Origin: an uncultured Oscillospiraceae bacterium | Lineage (GTDB): Bacteria; Bacillota; Clostridia; Oscillospirales; Ruminococcaceae | Length of the DNA: 64,000 bases | Assembly: GCA_910579175.1 (NCBI GenBank) | Contig: CAJTTB010000005.1 | Location: 62,001-126,000 of the forward strand | Direction: 5' to 3' | Part shown: positions 34,159 through 44,205 of the stretch, in pieces | Layout of the letters: each line of letters begins with the position of its first letter | Position numbering within the stretch: position 1 is the first letter of the stretch | Notes under the pieces: generated by a model | Told to the model about the DNA's origin: nothing | Database searches by the model: none | What the model saw: only the letters and a program-made list of their open reading frames with translations | Translations under genes and position numbers: made by a program

Positions 34159-36477
34159 ATGGGTATGGTAGTAAGAACCAACACAATGGCAATCAATGCA
34201 CAAAGACAATTGAACTTAAACAATGGTAAGGTATCAAAATCATTGGAAAAATTATCATCAGGATTTAAAATCAACCGTGCAGGAGACGATGCAGCAGGTT
34301 TGGCAATCAGTGAAAGAATGAAAGCACAAATCAAAGGATTAGACGCAGCATCATCAAACTCCCAAGATGGTATATCCTTGGTACAAACAGCAGAAGGTGC
34401 ATTAAACGAAGTACACGATATGCTAAACCGTATGGTAGAGTTAGCAACGAAAGCAGCAAACGGAGTATATACAGCATCTCAACGTGGAAACTATGCAGCA
34501 GAAGTAGAAGCATTGAAAGATGAAATCGACAGAATCGCAGAAGGAACCAACTTCAACCAATTGCAATTGTTAAACGGAGACTTAGCATCTAATGCAACAA
34601 CAGGTGCAGTGAAAGCTGGCGACGTCTTTACAATTAGTGCAACAGACCTTGCTGCACTTAAAGTAGGGGACAAAGTTGAAATTGGCGGAAAAGTGTTTGA
34701 AGCTGCTAACGATGGAATTGCTACAGCAGCAGCAACAACCAATACTGATACAATAAAATTTAAAGTTGGTGCTGATGGAGATGCTACCGCAGCAAACTTG
34801 GCAAAGGCAATTAACCAAACCTTTAAAGATGGAGAATATACTGCAAAAGTTGAAAACGGAGCATTGAGCATTACAGCTGCAAAACCAGGAGCAAGCGACA
34901 AAGCACCAACTGTGAATGGTACAGAAATTCCAAAAGCAGATGGAAATGGAAGCACAGAAGATCCAGGCGCAGTAGCTCCTACCTTTACAGATCCAAGTAG
35001 CAAAGCAATCACTTATACAGCAGGAGATGGCACTGCTAATCCATCTACAGCAGTATTTGATTTAGCTGGTATGACAGCAACTGGTAGCGGAAATGCTGTA
35101 TTTACAATTGGAGATGCAGAAGTTACAGTCACTGTAACCGATGGTATGAAAGCGGAAGAAATTGCTGGATTATTTAATGGTCAAAAAGTTACTTTAAATG
35201 GTCAAGACTTAACTGCTACAGTAAGTGGTACACAAGTTACATTTACAGCAGCAGATAATACAGCTCCAACAAATACTAGCTTCTCCGCTGGAGATATTTC
35301 TGTTAAAGGACAATCAGCTGCTGCTGCAATCGCATCAGCAACACCAGCAGCAGAAGGCGACCCAGTTGCTGTTGAAATCAGCGGCACATGGGCTGGTCAA
35401 GCTGTTTCAGGAGCTGCAGATACTGGATATGATTTAAGCGGTACTTTGCAAGCTAACGATACAGTTACCATTGATGGAAAAACATATACTTTTGATGCTA
35501 CTGCTGACGGTACTGATCTTACAAAATTCAAAGATTTAGATGGATTAAAAACAGCTGCTGCTAGCAATGGAGTTACTTTAGATACTACTGATCCTTCTGC
35601 TGTAACTGCTACAAAACAAGCTGATGCAGCTCCAGATGTAGAAGATCCAGGCACAGACGCACCAGCAGCTTCCACTTGGAAGAAGGGCGATGGCGTTACC
35701 ATGGACTTCTCTAAGTTACAACAACCAAGCAATGGCGATACTTTAAAAATTGGTGATTACACCATTACATTTAAAGATGCTTCTGGTGCATCCACAGCAG
35801 CAGCACAAAATATCGATGTAACAATCGGTAAAGATATCAATGAAACAATTGATAATGTAGCGAAAGCATTGAATGCAAATGCAGACTTTACATCTTCTTA
35901 TAATGCTGCTGTAAAGAATGGAAAATTGACTATTACAGCAAAATCAGATAATGCACCTGCATTAAGTATTGATGCAGCTTCTACTTGGGCTGATGCAACA
36001 AATGCTACCACAGAACAAGTGAATGCTGGTCAGAACATCAATGGCGGATTGATCCTACAAGTAGGAGATACCAACGAAGCTTACAATAAATTGACTGTAA
36101 CCATTGAAGATATGCATTCAAACATGTTGGGCACAGTAGATGCAGACGGAAAAGCAACTGGAAGCAGCATCGCAGATATCGATATCACAACTCAACAGGG
36201 CGCAGGAGATGCAATCAGCGTAATCAATGCAGCAATCGACCAAGTATCTAAACAACGTGCAAGCCTAGGTGCATTGCAGAACCGTTTGGAACACACAATT
36301 AACAACTTGGATACAACAAGTGAAAACTTGACAGCTGCAAACAGCCGTATCCGCGATACAGATATGGCAAAAGAAATGATGGAATACACCAAGATGAACG
36401 TATTGGTACAGTCTGCACAAGCAATGCTTGCACAGGCAAACCAACAACCACAATCAATTCTACAATTATTACAATAA
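34159..36477 (+). CDS. Flagellin
   Basis: The filament subunit. The N-terminal D0/D1 domain (residues 1-155; starts GMVVRTNTMAINAQRQL, with RINRAGDDAAGLAISERM-type core reading INRAGDDAAGLAISERMK) and C-terminal D1/D0 (about 675-772; NRLEHTINNLDTTSENL and MLAQANQQPQSILQLLQ) are typical. Between them is a very large variable region of about 520 residues made of beta-rich repeats of about 100 residues (DTVTIDGKTYTFDA, GDTLKIGDYTITFKD, AGDVFTISATDLAAL-type units). Total length 772, against roughly 270-500 in many relatives. Secretion is by the flagellar type III system without a signal peptide. GGAGG lies 8 bases before the ATG. No other flagellar gene is in the window. Confidence 0.95.
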   Translation: MGMVVRTNTMAINAQRQLNLNNGKVSKSLEKLSSGFKINRAGDDAAGLAISERMKAQIKGLDAASSNSQDGISLVQTAEGALNEVHDMLNRMVELATKAANGVYTASQRGNYAAEVEALKDEIDRIAEGTNFNQLQLLNGDLASNATTGAVKAGDVFTISATDLAALKVGDKVEIGGKVFEAANDGIATAAATTNTDTIKFKVGADGDATAANLAKAINQTFKDGEYTAKVENGALSITAAKPGASDKAPTVNGTEIPKADGNGSTEDPGAVAPTFTDPSSKAITYTAGDGTANPSTAVFDLAGMTATGSGNAVFTIGDAEVTVTVTDGMKAEEIAGLFNGQKVTLNGQDLTATVSGTQVTFTAADNTAPTNTSFSAGDISVKGQSAAAAIASATPAAEGDPVAVEISGTWAGQAVSGAADTGYDLSGTLQANDTVTIDGKTYTFDATADGTDLTKFKDLDGLKTAAASNGVTLDTTDPSAVTATKQADAAPDVEDPGTDAPAASTWKKGDGVTMDFSKLQQPSNGDTLKIGDYTITFKDASGASTAAAQNIDVTIGKDINETIDNVAKALNANADFTSSYNAAVKNGKLTITAKSDNAPALSIDAASTWADATNATTEQVNAGQNINGGLILQVGDTNEAYNKLTVTIEDMHSNMLGTVDADGKATGSSIADIDITTQQGAGDAISVINAAIDQVSKQRASLGALQNRLEHTINNLDTTSENLTAANSRIRDTDMAKEMMEYTKMNVLVQSAQAMLAQANQQPQSILQLLQ

Positions 36478-36509
36478 TTGTAATGGATTCTATCATGATA
36501 ATATGATAA

Positions 36510-36547
36510 AAATTCCCACTGCCTTTGGCGGTGGGAATTTATTTTTT
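36510..36547 (+). terminator. Terminator after flagellin
   Basis: AAATTCCCACTGCC pairs with GGCGGTGGGAATTT (one G-U), followed by a long T-run. Confidence 0.92.
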
Positions 36548-36594
36548 TATTGTGGAGCAGTCAACTTGGTTGGCGGAATCACAAAAGTGTACTT
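36547..36594 (+). repeat. Dispersed 60-bp intergenic repeat, copy D
   Basis: ATTGTGGAGCAGTCAACTTG, then GTTGGCGGAATCACAAAAGT and GTACTTTT. It begins in the flagellin terminator's T-run and its 3' half diverges from the consensus. Confidence 0.6.
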
Positions 36595-36984
36595 TTAAAG
36601 AATGTTTTTTAGTTTTAACTGTTCATCGTCATAGATTTGTTCTAATGTTGTACGAATTTGGGTGATGGTAAATTGTGCCTGTAAATATTCTTTTTCCTGA
36701 ATACTGGTTTCTAACAACGCAATTTGACTGGTGACTTGGTCTAATAAATGATGTTGAAGATACATTCCAAAATAGTTTGATTGCTGTTCCCAGTGCGTTT
36801 TTAATTGTTTTGTTTTGGTCAATGCTTGTTGATCATTTTCCTGTTGAATATCGAATAAAATAGCATCTAATTGTTGATTTAGCAATTGATTGGTTTGTTT
36901 GATATGATGAATACCCCAAAAGGCGCAGATAAGGATTACAAATAAAATAGATAAAATGGTAATGATTCTTTTCACAATCATCAC
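36595..36984 (-). CDS. DUF4363-family protein
   Basis: A 129-residue protein with an N-terminal transmembrane helix (about 5-25) and a helical extracytoplasmic domain. DUF4363 proteins are often encoded directly after DUF421/YetF genes, as here, where the two overlap by 4 bases (ATGA at 36981-36984). Function unknown; probably a partner of the DUF421 protein, perhaps in spore or envelope maintenance (inference). Confidence 0.75.
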   Translation of the reverse strand: MMIVKRIITILSILFVILICAFWGIHHIKQTNQLLNQQLDAILFDIQQENDQQALTKTKQLKTHWEQQSNYFGMYLQHHLLDQVTSQIALLETSIQEKEYLQAQFTITQIRTTLEQIYDDEQLKLKNIL

Positions 36985-37655
36985 CCCCCATTTTTACGAA
37001 TCAAATGATAGTCCTGTTGTTGGTCCACTGTCATTAAAAATACCTCTGAAATTTTGATGTGTTCCTGTTTTAATATCGTTTCAAGCCAGCTTTTTGAAAC
37101 ATGAGATTCATTGAGGTTTTCTTTGATTAATTTTCCATCACTAATCAATAAAACAGGAGGATTTTTGTCCTGACCCTTTAATTCAAACATGTCGGGGGTA
37201 GTCGTTTGTGCTTCAAATTTTTGCAGAACACTGACTTTTCCCGTAGTCTCAACAATTGCATAATGTACATCGGATAAATTAAAAATATTTTGTTCTCTAA
37301 GGCTTTCCATCAAATCATCAATTGAAAATCTCAGTTCATGTAGTGCAGACTGATTTAAAACACCATCTTGAATGATAACGATTGGATTTCCTGAAATAAA
37401 TTTTCGGAAAGCTCTATTTTTTAAAGAGAGATTGGATACAATGAGTTCAAATGCCACAAGTACAAAAATTGGAATAATACCCATTACCATCGGGATAGAA
37501 GGATCTTCAATTGGCAGAGAAGCGATGTTGGAAATTAAAATGGTAATCACCAGTTCGGTGGGTTGTAATTCTCCTAATTGTCGTTTTCCCATCAAGCGCA
37601 AAGCGAAGATAATGAGTATATAAAGCAAAGCCGCTCGAAATAATACTGTCAGCAT
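36981..37655 (-). CDS. DUF421-domain (YetF-like) membrane protein
   Basis: A 224-residue protein with three N-terminal transmembrane helices (about 5-80), the family's typical LRLMGKRQLGELQPTELVIT near residues 20-39 and GNPIVIIQDGVLNQSAL in the cytoplasmic domain. Some YetF homologues are spore membrane proteins; biochemical function is little known. The start is the ATG at 37655 behind AGGAGG; the longer frame to 37718 is not supported. It is translationally coupled to the DUF4363 gene. Confidence 0.85.
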   Translation of the reverse strand: MLTVLFRAALLYILIIFALRLMGKRQLGELQPTELVITILISNIASLPIEDPSIPMVMGIIPIFVLVAFELIVSNLSLKNRAFRKFISGNPIVIIQDGVLNQSALHELRFSIDDLMESLREQNIFNLSDVHYAIVETTGKVSVLQKFEAQTTTPDMFELKGQDKNPPVLLISDGKLIKENLNESHVSKSWLETILKQEHIKISEVFLMTVDQQQDYHLIRKNGG

Positions 37656-37814
37656 AAGACACCTCCTATTTTTAAATTGTTGTTTACAGTATTTCTCAAA
37701 ATGGATTTCGTTATACAAATTTCATACAAATGAATTTTTTTTGGATAAATTGGCAATCATGGTATTATCAAGTAAAAAATGGTATTGATTGAAAATATGC
37801 CTACAGGTACAAGA

Positions 37815-37880
37815 AATAAAGAATATTTTTTGTTATTGCGCAAACTGCCAACAAGGTTAGCAGCTTTATCATAAAAAATA
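37815..37880 (-). repeat. Dispersed 60-bp intergenic repeat, copy E
   Basis: Read on the minus strand: TTTTATGATAAAGCTGCTAA, then CCTTGTTGGCAGTTTGCGCA and ATAACAAAAAATATTC. It lies between the divergent DUF421 and ger genes. Confidence 0.7.
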
Positions 37881-37913
37881 ATCAACCAATTTAAGAGAAA
37901 AGGAAGATGTATT

Positions 37914-39449
37914 TTGAGTATGTTTCAAAAAATATTTCAGTATCTAAAACGTCCAAATCAGTCGCAAGAGACTGATGATAGATTAGAAGTGAGTCGACCT
38001 CTTACCGATTCTTTGCGTGAAAATATGGTGAATCTACGCACGAAAATCAACAATAGTTCGGATTTAAATGTCAGAGAAATTACCATTGCAGGAGTCAACA
38101 TCAGTTTGATTGTTTCAGAAGGTATGGTCAATTTACAGACGATGAGTGAGATGATTTTAGAACCGTTGATGGATTATCCCACGGATACCAATACAACTCC
38201 CCAAGCACTTTATGATTATATTGAGAAAAAAAATATTACCGCAGCGGATTTAAAGGATTTTTACACCCTTGATGAGCTAATTACTTTTATGACCTCTGGT
38301 TTTGTAATCATTTTAATTGATGGTTTGCATTTGGGCATTGCAATGGGGGCACAAGGGTTTAATTTTCGTTCTATCTCAGAACCTTCTAGTGAAGTAAATG
38401 AAAGAGGTTCTAGAGAGGGATTTACAGAACCACTGCGTATTAATATGACGATGGTGCGCAGAAGAATTAAATCATCTGATTTAAAGTTTGAGTTATTTAG
38501 CATGGGAAAGGTCAGTAAGACCGATGTTTGTTTGGTATATTTGAGTTCTGTAGTATCTCGAAAATTACTCAGAGATATTCGACATCATTTGGCACAGACG
38601 GATTTGGAAATGATTTTGACTTCTGGATATCTTCAACCTTTTTTAGAAGGAAATAAAGCATCTATCTTTTCTGATGTAGGATATACCGAGCGACCAGATA
38701 CCCTTTGTGCAAAGATTCAAGAGGGTAGAGTGGCAGTCATGGTAGATGGGACGCCATTTGTATTGATTGTCCCATATCTGTTTTCTGAAAACTTTCAAAG
38801 TATAGATGATTATGATTCGAAACCTTATTATGCGACCTTTATTAGAATGATAAAATATATTTCTTTTATCATTTCCATTTTATTACCAGGAGTTTATGTG
38901 GCGATTGGGACCTTTCATTCTGAGTTATTTCCAGAAGCATTGCTGTTTAATATTGTATCTGCTCAGGAAACAACCCCATTCCCATTGATGGCAGAAGCGC
39001 TCATTATCCATTTTATGTATGAGGTGATGAGAGAAGCAGGTCTTAGATTGCCCAGACCAGTGGGGCATGCGGTGAGCATTGTAGGGGCATTGGTAATTGG
39101 TGATGCTGCTGTAACAGCTGGTTTGATTGGTTCTCCCATGGTATTGGTAGTGGCTTTGACAGCAATTTCTTCTTTTGTAGTGCCTTCTTTGCACCAACCG
39201 ATTTCTATTTTAAGATTTGCCTTTATTATCATTGGTGGCATGTGGGGACTTTATGGACTTTCTTTGGCAAGTGCTATGATTATGACAAATGCTTGTGCGT
39301 TGACAGCTTTTGGCGTGCCTTATCTCTCCCCAGTTTCACCGCTGAATCTGTATTCTATGAGAGATACTTTTGTACGTATGGGATTTCCTACTTTACAGAA
39401 GCATACTGCTAAAATTGAAGAGCTTAATGGGGTACACATTGACCGATAA
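37914..39449 (+). CDS. gerAA: Spore germination receptor subunit A (GerAA type)
   Basis: The A subunit of a germinant receptor in the spore inner membrane. The 511-residue protein has a large N-terminal soluble domain (about 1-290, with ITIAGVNISLIVSEGMVN and the SEPSSEVNERGSREGFTE motif of the GerA family), followed by four or five transmembrane segments (about 300-480). It starts at TTG 37914 or ATG 37920 behind AAAGGAAG. It is the first gene of an A-B-C operon with the usual order. Confidence 0.92.
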   Translation: MSMFQKIFQYLKRPNQSQETDDRLEVSRPLTDSLRENMVNLRTKINNSSDLNVREITIAGVNISLIVSEGMVNLQTMSEMILEPLMDYPTDTNTTPQALYDYIEKKNITAADLKDFYTLDELITFMTSGFVIILIDGLHLGIAMGAQGFNFRSISEPSSEVNERGSREGFTEPLRINMTMVRRRIKSSDLKFELFSMGKVSKTDVCLVYLSSVVSRKLLRDIRHHLAQTDLEMILTSGYLQPFLEGNKASIFSDVGYTERPDTLCAKIQEGRVAVMVDGTPFVLIVPYLFSENFQSIDDYDSKPYYATFIRMIKYISFIISILLPGVYVAIGTFHSELFPEALLFNIVSAQETTPFPLMAEALIIHFMYEVMREAGLRLPRPVGHAVSIVGALVIGDAAVTAGLIGSPMVLVVALTAISSFVVPSLHQPISILRFAFIIIGGMWGLYGLSLASAMIMTNACALTAFGVPYLSPVSPLNLYSMRDTFVRMGFPTLQKHTAKIEELNGVHIDR

Positions 39450-39487
39450 AGTGATAACTTGACAGATTGGAGAAAGGAAGATGGAAA

Positions 39488-40567
39488 ATGGATATTAAAA
39501 TCAGTTCTGCACAGGCGATTGTTTTATTGTTTGTTTGCAGAATGTTTTACACAGTAACTTATTCACCCGGGGCGGAAGAAATCCAGAGCAGTGCGATTAT
39601 TTTAGGGGATGTGATTGCTGTATTTGTAACAGCAATCATTCTTATTCCCCTGTTTATCCTAATGCGTAAGGGGGCAGTCATAGATATCATTCATGCAAGT
39701 AGCAGTATAGCGCCAACTTTTGGAATGATTGTTAGCATTTATTATCTCCTTTTGTTGGCTTTGGAACAGATTAATACGGTGACGCATTTTACAGTATTTA
39801 TCACCAATGCAGTTTTTCCAGATATTTCAGCAATCCTGATTATCATCACTTTTGTGCTTGCCTGTATGTATGGTGCTTATCAGGGAATTGAGGGAATTGC
39901 CAGAGCGGCTGGCATTATCTTTGTGATTTTTATCGTTTCTATTTTATTTATTGTAACGGCTGCGATTCCAAATACAAATTGGTTAAATCTGCGTCCATTA
40001 GTGGGGGATTATCAACGTCAAGTCATCTCTTCTATTTTGGATAATGTTTCGTTAAATATTGAATTTGTAATGTTTTTATTATTGTTTCCCAAAGTGAAGG
40101 GTAGCTTTAATAGAATCTCATTTTGGTATCTTACTTGGTCAGAGATTGCATTATTGATAGTAGGCACCACTACCGTATTGGTTTTAGGGGAGTATCTGAC
40201 CAAACAAGTTTTTCCATTTTATAGCATTGCATCCATTATAGAAAGCAATGTCATTCAGCGTTTGGACGCAGTTCATATGGCATTGTGGGTATTGGTAAGT
40301 TATATTAAAGCGGCTGTTTATTTTTATTTGCTAAATGATCTGGCGGCAAGGCTTTTAAAAAAACAAGTCAGAAAGCTCCCTCTTTGGGCGTTTGCAGCTT
40401 TGGTGGTGATAGGCTCCTATTTAATCACTCAAAATTATAAGTCCTCTGCAACGGTGATAGAAAAGGTATTGGGTACCACAATACCAATGTTAATTGCTGT
40501 GTTGGTGATTCCAGTTATTTTACTCATAGCAGGGAAAGGAAAGAAAATTCATCATGAAAATAGTTAG
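39488..40567 (+). CDS. gerAB: Spore germination receptor subunit B (GerAB type permease)
   Basis: A 359-residue polytopic protein of the amino acid/polyamine/organocation superfamily-like GerAB family, with about ten hydrophobic segments. It forms the ligand-binding or transport-like part of the germinant receptor. The ATG at 39488 has AAAGGAAG 7 bases upstream; the longer TTG frame at 39467 overlaps that site. Its end overlaps the gerAC start by 14 bases. Confidence 0.9.
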   Translation: MDIKISSAQAIVLLFVCRMFYTVTYSPGAEEIQSSAIILGDVIAVFVTAIILIPLFILMRKGAVIDIIHASSSIAPTFGMIVSIYYLLLLALEQINTVTHFTVFITNAVFPDISAILIIITFVLACMYGAYQGIEGIARAAGIIFVIFIVSILFIVTAAIPNTNWLNLRPLVGDYQRQVISSILDNVSLNIEFVMFLLLFPKVKGSFNRISFWYLTWSEIALLIVGTTTVLVLGEYLTKQVFPFYSIASIIESNVIQRLDAVHMALWVLVSYIKAAVYFYLLNDLAARLLKKQVRKLPLWAFAALVVIGSYLITQNYKSSATVIEKVLGTTIPMLIAVLVIPVILLIAGKGKKIHHENS

Positions 40568-41759
40568 ACTGACTTGTGTTGTATTGTCAATGATGTGCAT
40601 TATGTTGTGTTGTTCCTCTTGTATATCTAGCTATCAGTTAAATCAAACAGCGATTGTGCAGGCAATTGGGATTGATAAAGAAAATGAGCTCTTTCAAGTT
40701 ACATTTCAAATTTATAGCCCAAAAGGAGCAGGTGCTTCTACTGCGATTGATACTAGTAAAAACAATTCTAGCATTGTGACAGGTTCTGGAGAGACACTCG
40801 CCGCCGCTGTGCGTGCTGCTACACAAAAGCAGGGTAAGGTGATTTTTACCGGTCATAATCGTATTTTGGTAATTGGAAGGCTTTTAGCACAAGAGGGAAT
40901 TGAAAATATATTCAGCTATTTTAATAGAAATGCCTTAACACGTCAAAATGTACAGGTATTGATGGCAGAAAATACCGCCGAAGAGATTGTTACTACCAAT
41001 ATTGAACAGGGTATCTTAGCTGCTGAAACCATTCGCAACCTGATTGAAAACACGCAAACCAATGGAAAAATTTATGAGTGCCCTTATTTTGAACTTTCCA
41101 AAAATATGAATCTTTATCATGGTGCTTCTGCAATGCCAGTGATCGCTAAGGAAGCGCAAACTTCCTCTGACAACAATCAAGAAGGAGGTCAGGGAGGAGG
41201 GGGCGGAGATATCCCCAGTGTTGCGCAAATAAAAGTGGAAAAAACAGCGATTTTTAATGATTATAAATTGTGTGCAGAATTGGATGAAGAACAGACAAGA
41301 GGATTGTTATTTTTAAAAGATGAAATTCAAAAAACCATTTTGGTTGCGAATAGCCCAAATACAGGAAAATGTTCTATTGATATTTACAGTTGTCAAACAA
41401 AACTAGAACCTGTTATCACAGGACAAACCCTTTCTTTTGTACTGAAAGGTAAGATAAAAGCTTCTTTGGACGAAGTGATTGCCTTTGAAGATGGAACGAT
41501 GACAGCACAAGATATCGTAACTTTAGAAGAAGCCTGTAAGGAAATCATACAACAAGAAGCACAAAGGGCATTTACCACAATCGTAAATCAAAATCAAAGT
41601 GATATTTTGTATTTGGAAAATATGGTATTAAAAAAAGATAAACATTTTTGGGAAAAACATCAGGAGGAATTTTTACAGATGTTAAAAGAAATATCTTTAC
41701 AGACAGAACTTGATTTTCAGATTGACCGTTCTGGATTGGAAACCAATGAATATATATAA
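40554..41759 (+). CDS. gerAC: Spore germination receptor lipoprotein subunit C (GerAC type)
   Basis: A 401-residue lipoprotein: an N-terminal signal (about 1-23) ends in CCSSC, a loose lipobox with the modifiable Cys at about residue 24. The Ger(x)C domains follow (VQAIGIDKENELFQVTFQ and GKVIFTGHNRILVIG). A Gly-rich linker GGQGGGGG lies near residue 210. It would be lipidated by Lgt, which is encoded at 3146. It is the last gene of the gerABC operon. The germinant cannot be predicted. Confidence 0.9.
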   Translation: MKIVRLTCVVLSMMCIMLCCSSCISSYQLNQTAIVQAIGIDKENELFQVTFQIYSPKGAGASTAIDTSKNNSSIVTGSGETLAAAVRAATQKQGKVIFTGHNRILVIGRLLAQEGIENIFSYFNRNALTRQNVQVLMAENTAEEIVTTNIEQGILAAETIRNLIENTQTNGKIYECPYFELSKNMNLYHGASAMPVIAKEAQTSSDNNQEGGQGGGGGDIPSVAQIKVEKTAIFNDYKLCAELDEEQTRGLLFLKDEIQKTILVANSPNTGKCSIDIYSCQTKLEPVITGQTLSFVLKGKIKASLDEVIAFEDGTMTAQDIVTLEEACKEIIQQEAQRAFTTIVNQNQSDILYLENMVLKKDKHFWEKHQEEFLQMLKEISLQTELDFQIDRSGLETNEYI

Positions 41760-41849
41760 TAGTTTATAGAAATAAATACCATAATTTGATGCATATTTAT
41801 GTAAATAATGCTATTTTTTATACGAATGAGGAAAATAACAGAAAAACTG

Positions 41850-41878
41850 TTGACAATGTCTTCAAGTTATGGTATTAT
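41850..41878 (+). promoter_or_regulatory. Promoter of the tRNA-Ser pair
   Basis: TTGACA (41850-41855) and TATTAT (41873-41878) are 17 bases apart, 30 bases before the first tRNA. Confidence 0.8.
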
Positions 41879-41907
41879 AAATACCGTCACTTGAGAGAGT
41901 GACAAAC

Positions 41908-41996
<89 letters not shown>

Positions 41997-42030
41997 ATCA
42001 ATTAAAATATTTATATAAAACGTCACTTTT

Positions 42031-42121
42031 GGAGAAGTACTCAAGTTGGTGACGAGGCGCCCCTGCTAAGGGCGTAGGTCGGGTAACCGGCGCGAGGGTT
42101 CGAGTCCCTCCTTCTCCGCCA
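42031..42121 (+). tRNA. tRNA-Ser (anticodon GCU)
   Basis: Acceptor GGAGAAG/CTTCTCC, anticodon loop CTGCTAA (anticodon GCT), a long variable arm (GTAGGTCGGGTAACCGGCGC), T-loop GTTCGAGTC, and an encoded CCA. It lies in tandem with tRNA-Ser(UGA), 34 bases apart. Confidence 0.94.
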
Positions 42122-42129
42122 AATATAAG

Positions 42130-42163
42130 ACCCTGTGGAAATTAGTTTTTCTACAGGGTTTTA
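42130..42163 (+). terminator. Terminator of the tRNA-Ser operon
   Basis: ACCCTGTGGAAA pairs with TTTCTACAGGGT (one G-U), followed by TTT. Confidence 0.8.
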
Positions 42164-42298
42164 TTATGATTAAATTGTAATATGAAGCTAAAATGATTGT
42201 TTTTCATTGTATCGTTGTAAAAGGTTGCCCTAATTTTTGTTTTCGTACTGATTATAATATAAACATATAAAATATAGAAGGATTGGAGATGATATAGA

Positions 42299-44088
42299 AT
42301 GGATAAAAAGACAATTGAACAGGCTGCTGTAAGTGCAGTAGGGAATAGTATTGGTGTTTGCGGTTTTCTTTCGTCATTCATTGCATGTAATGATAAAGAA
42401 CCATCTTGGGATGGGCATGTGTATATTTATAAAAATAAAAACAAGAAAAAGAAGGAAATAAAAGGGCGTGTTGCGGTTCAAATAAAAGGAACTGAAAATA
42501 ATAATTTTTCAAAATCCGAAATATCGTTTCCTATATTATTATCTGATCTTAATAATTATCTGAATAATGGAGGGGCTGTCTTTTTTGTAGTTTATGTGAA
42601 ATCGGATGGGAATGAACTATTAGGACAAATATACTATGCTACACTGTCCCCAATTGAAATTAGAGTACTTTTATTTGAGGCAAGTAATCAAAAAACCAAA
42701 AGTATTACATTAAAAAAATTTCCAAAAAATTCAAATGAGAAAACTATGATTTTGTTGAATTTTTTTGAAAATTGCCAGAAGCAATCTAGTTTTAGTACTG
42801 CTAAACTTTTTTCTCTTGAAGAGCTTGAAAATCAAGGAATACTTGAAAGTATTTCAATCCCAATTTCAATTATAGGAAATATTAGTCCTAAAACTGCTTT
42901 GTTGACAAATGAAATATATCTTTATGCAAATATAAAAGGTGGTGCTATAGCACAACCATTGGAAATAATCCCTCAGAAAGTAATAACATTTGAAGAGCGT
43001 CCAGTACAAATCACTATTGGAGATAAATGTTTTTATAATAAGGTTAAAATTTATCGACAAATTGATAAAGTTACGATTACTTTGGGGGAGAGTTTTTCTA
43101 TGATTACAACATGTAAGGGTGATTCGATTACAATAGAATATAAAAGCTCAAATAAAATTCGTACTCTTGCAATTGATTTAGATTTTATGCTAACCTGTAT
43201 ATCGCAGGGTGGATTTCAATATAATGGGATAAATATTCCGCTTGATATAACAGCAATAGATTTTTCAAAGTTCTCAGTAGAAAAAGGGAGCAAGTTATTG
43301 AAATATATTAAAAAAATAGTTTGTATGCTTGATTTGTTTTCCTGTAAAGAGGATATTGATATAAATGTACTTAAAGAACAGCACCTTAAAAATATTGATT
43401 GTTTAGTTACAGCTATTGTTGATAAGAAAGAAGTTACTGGCTTAAGAGAAAATTTGCCTCCAATTCTGACGTTGCCTATAGGAAATCTTAATTTTTTGAT
43501 TTTTCTTCAGAAAAAGGAAAATGCTTATCAAATTTTTGATTTTTTTAATACTGAAGTTGTAATGACTTATAAAAGCGAAGATGGAGAGGATTTATTGACT
43601 TCACAGTATGACATTCTTTGTGCTGATGACATTTTAAAATTAAACAATATACGATTTGATCTGTTGCTTCCTTCATTTCAAAAAGTTATCCAAAATCGTG
43701 AAACTATCATAAGAGCCAATTTTTTTTACTTGACTTATTAGAAGCATATGATAGGAGTAATGACAGAGTAGAGATAATTACTACTGCACAGGCTTTCTCT
43801 GACTGGATTATGACTGCTTCAGAAGATGAGCTCCCATATGATATTCGCATTCTTAATAAGCTTCAAGTTATAAAACGACAGAGAACTTTAGATGATAAAG
43901 AAAAACAGGAATTGTTTCATATTATCGAATCTTCTAACAGTAAAGAAGAAATTCTTATAGGGGCATATTTATTACTGGATCAGCAGAACATGGCTAAATT
44001 TCATTTTGAAAAATTAGATAAACAATTTCAAAAGGAATTTAAAAAATATCCTATCTATCATTTTTGGAAAGATGATAATAATGACTAA
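42299..44088 (+). pseudogene. DUF4365-like (PD-(D/E)XK) protein with one-base frameshift at a T8 tract
   Basis: The first frame (42299-43741, 480 residues) starts with a DUF4365-like nuclease-fold domain: the IACNDKEPSWDGHVYIY region (Asp) and RVAVQIKGTE (QIK catalytic triplet). A long C-terminal part of unknown fold follows. At a run of eight T (43720-43727) the frame stops shortly after. Adding one T gives an open continuation to TAA/TGA-type stop at 44088 with matching protein-like sequence (LLDLLEAYDRSNDRVEIIT and onwards, about 115 residues), for about 596 residues in total. This may be a mutation, a homopolymer sequencing error, or slippage-based expression. DUF4365 proteins occur in defence and accessory islands. 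The region is AT-rich and lies right after tRNA genes. Confidence 0.7.
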
Positions 44089-44168
44089 TAGAAAGTTTTC
44101 AAACCTATTTATAGATGACAAATAATAAACCTTCAGATGTGAAAGTATGTAAATATAATTCATTTTAT

Positions 44169-44205
44169 AATAACCCCCACCAGTACAACACTGGTGGGGG
44201 TTATT
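44169..44205 (+). terminator. Strong terminator after the DUF4365 gene
   Basis: A 15-bp perfect stem (44169-44183 with 44191-44205) contains CCCCCACCAG/CTGGTGGGGG. Between it and the next gene, 44215-44313 is an open frame of 32 codons without a ribosome binding site; I do not call it. Confidence 0.88.

Noticed and set aside
34331..36496. Several minus-strand open frames inside the flagellin gene.
   Set aside because: They follow from biased Ala/Thr/Gly codons on the plus strand and lack start signals.
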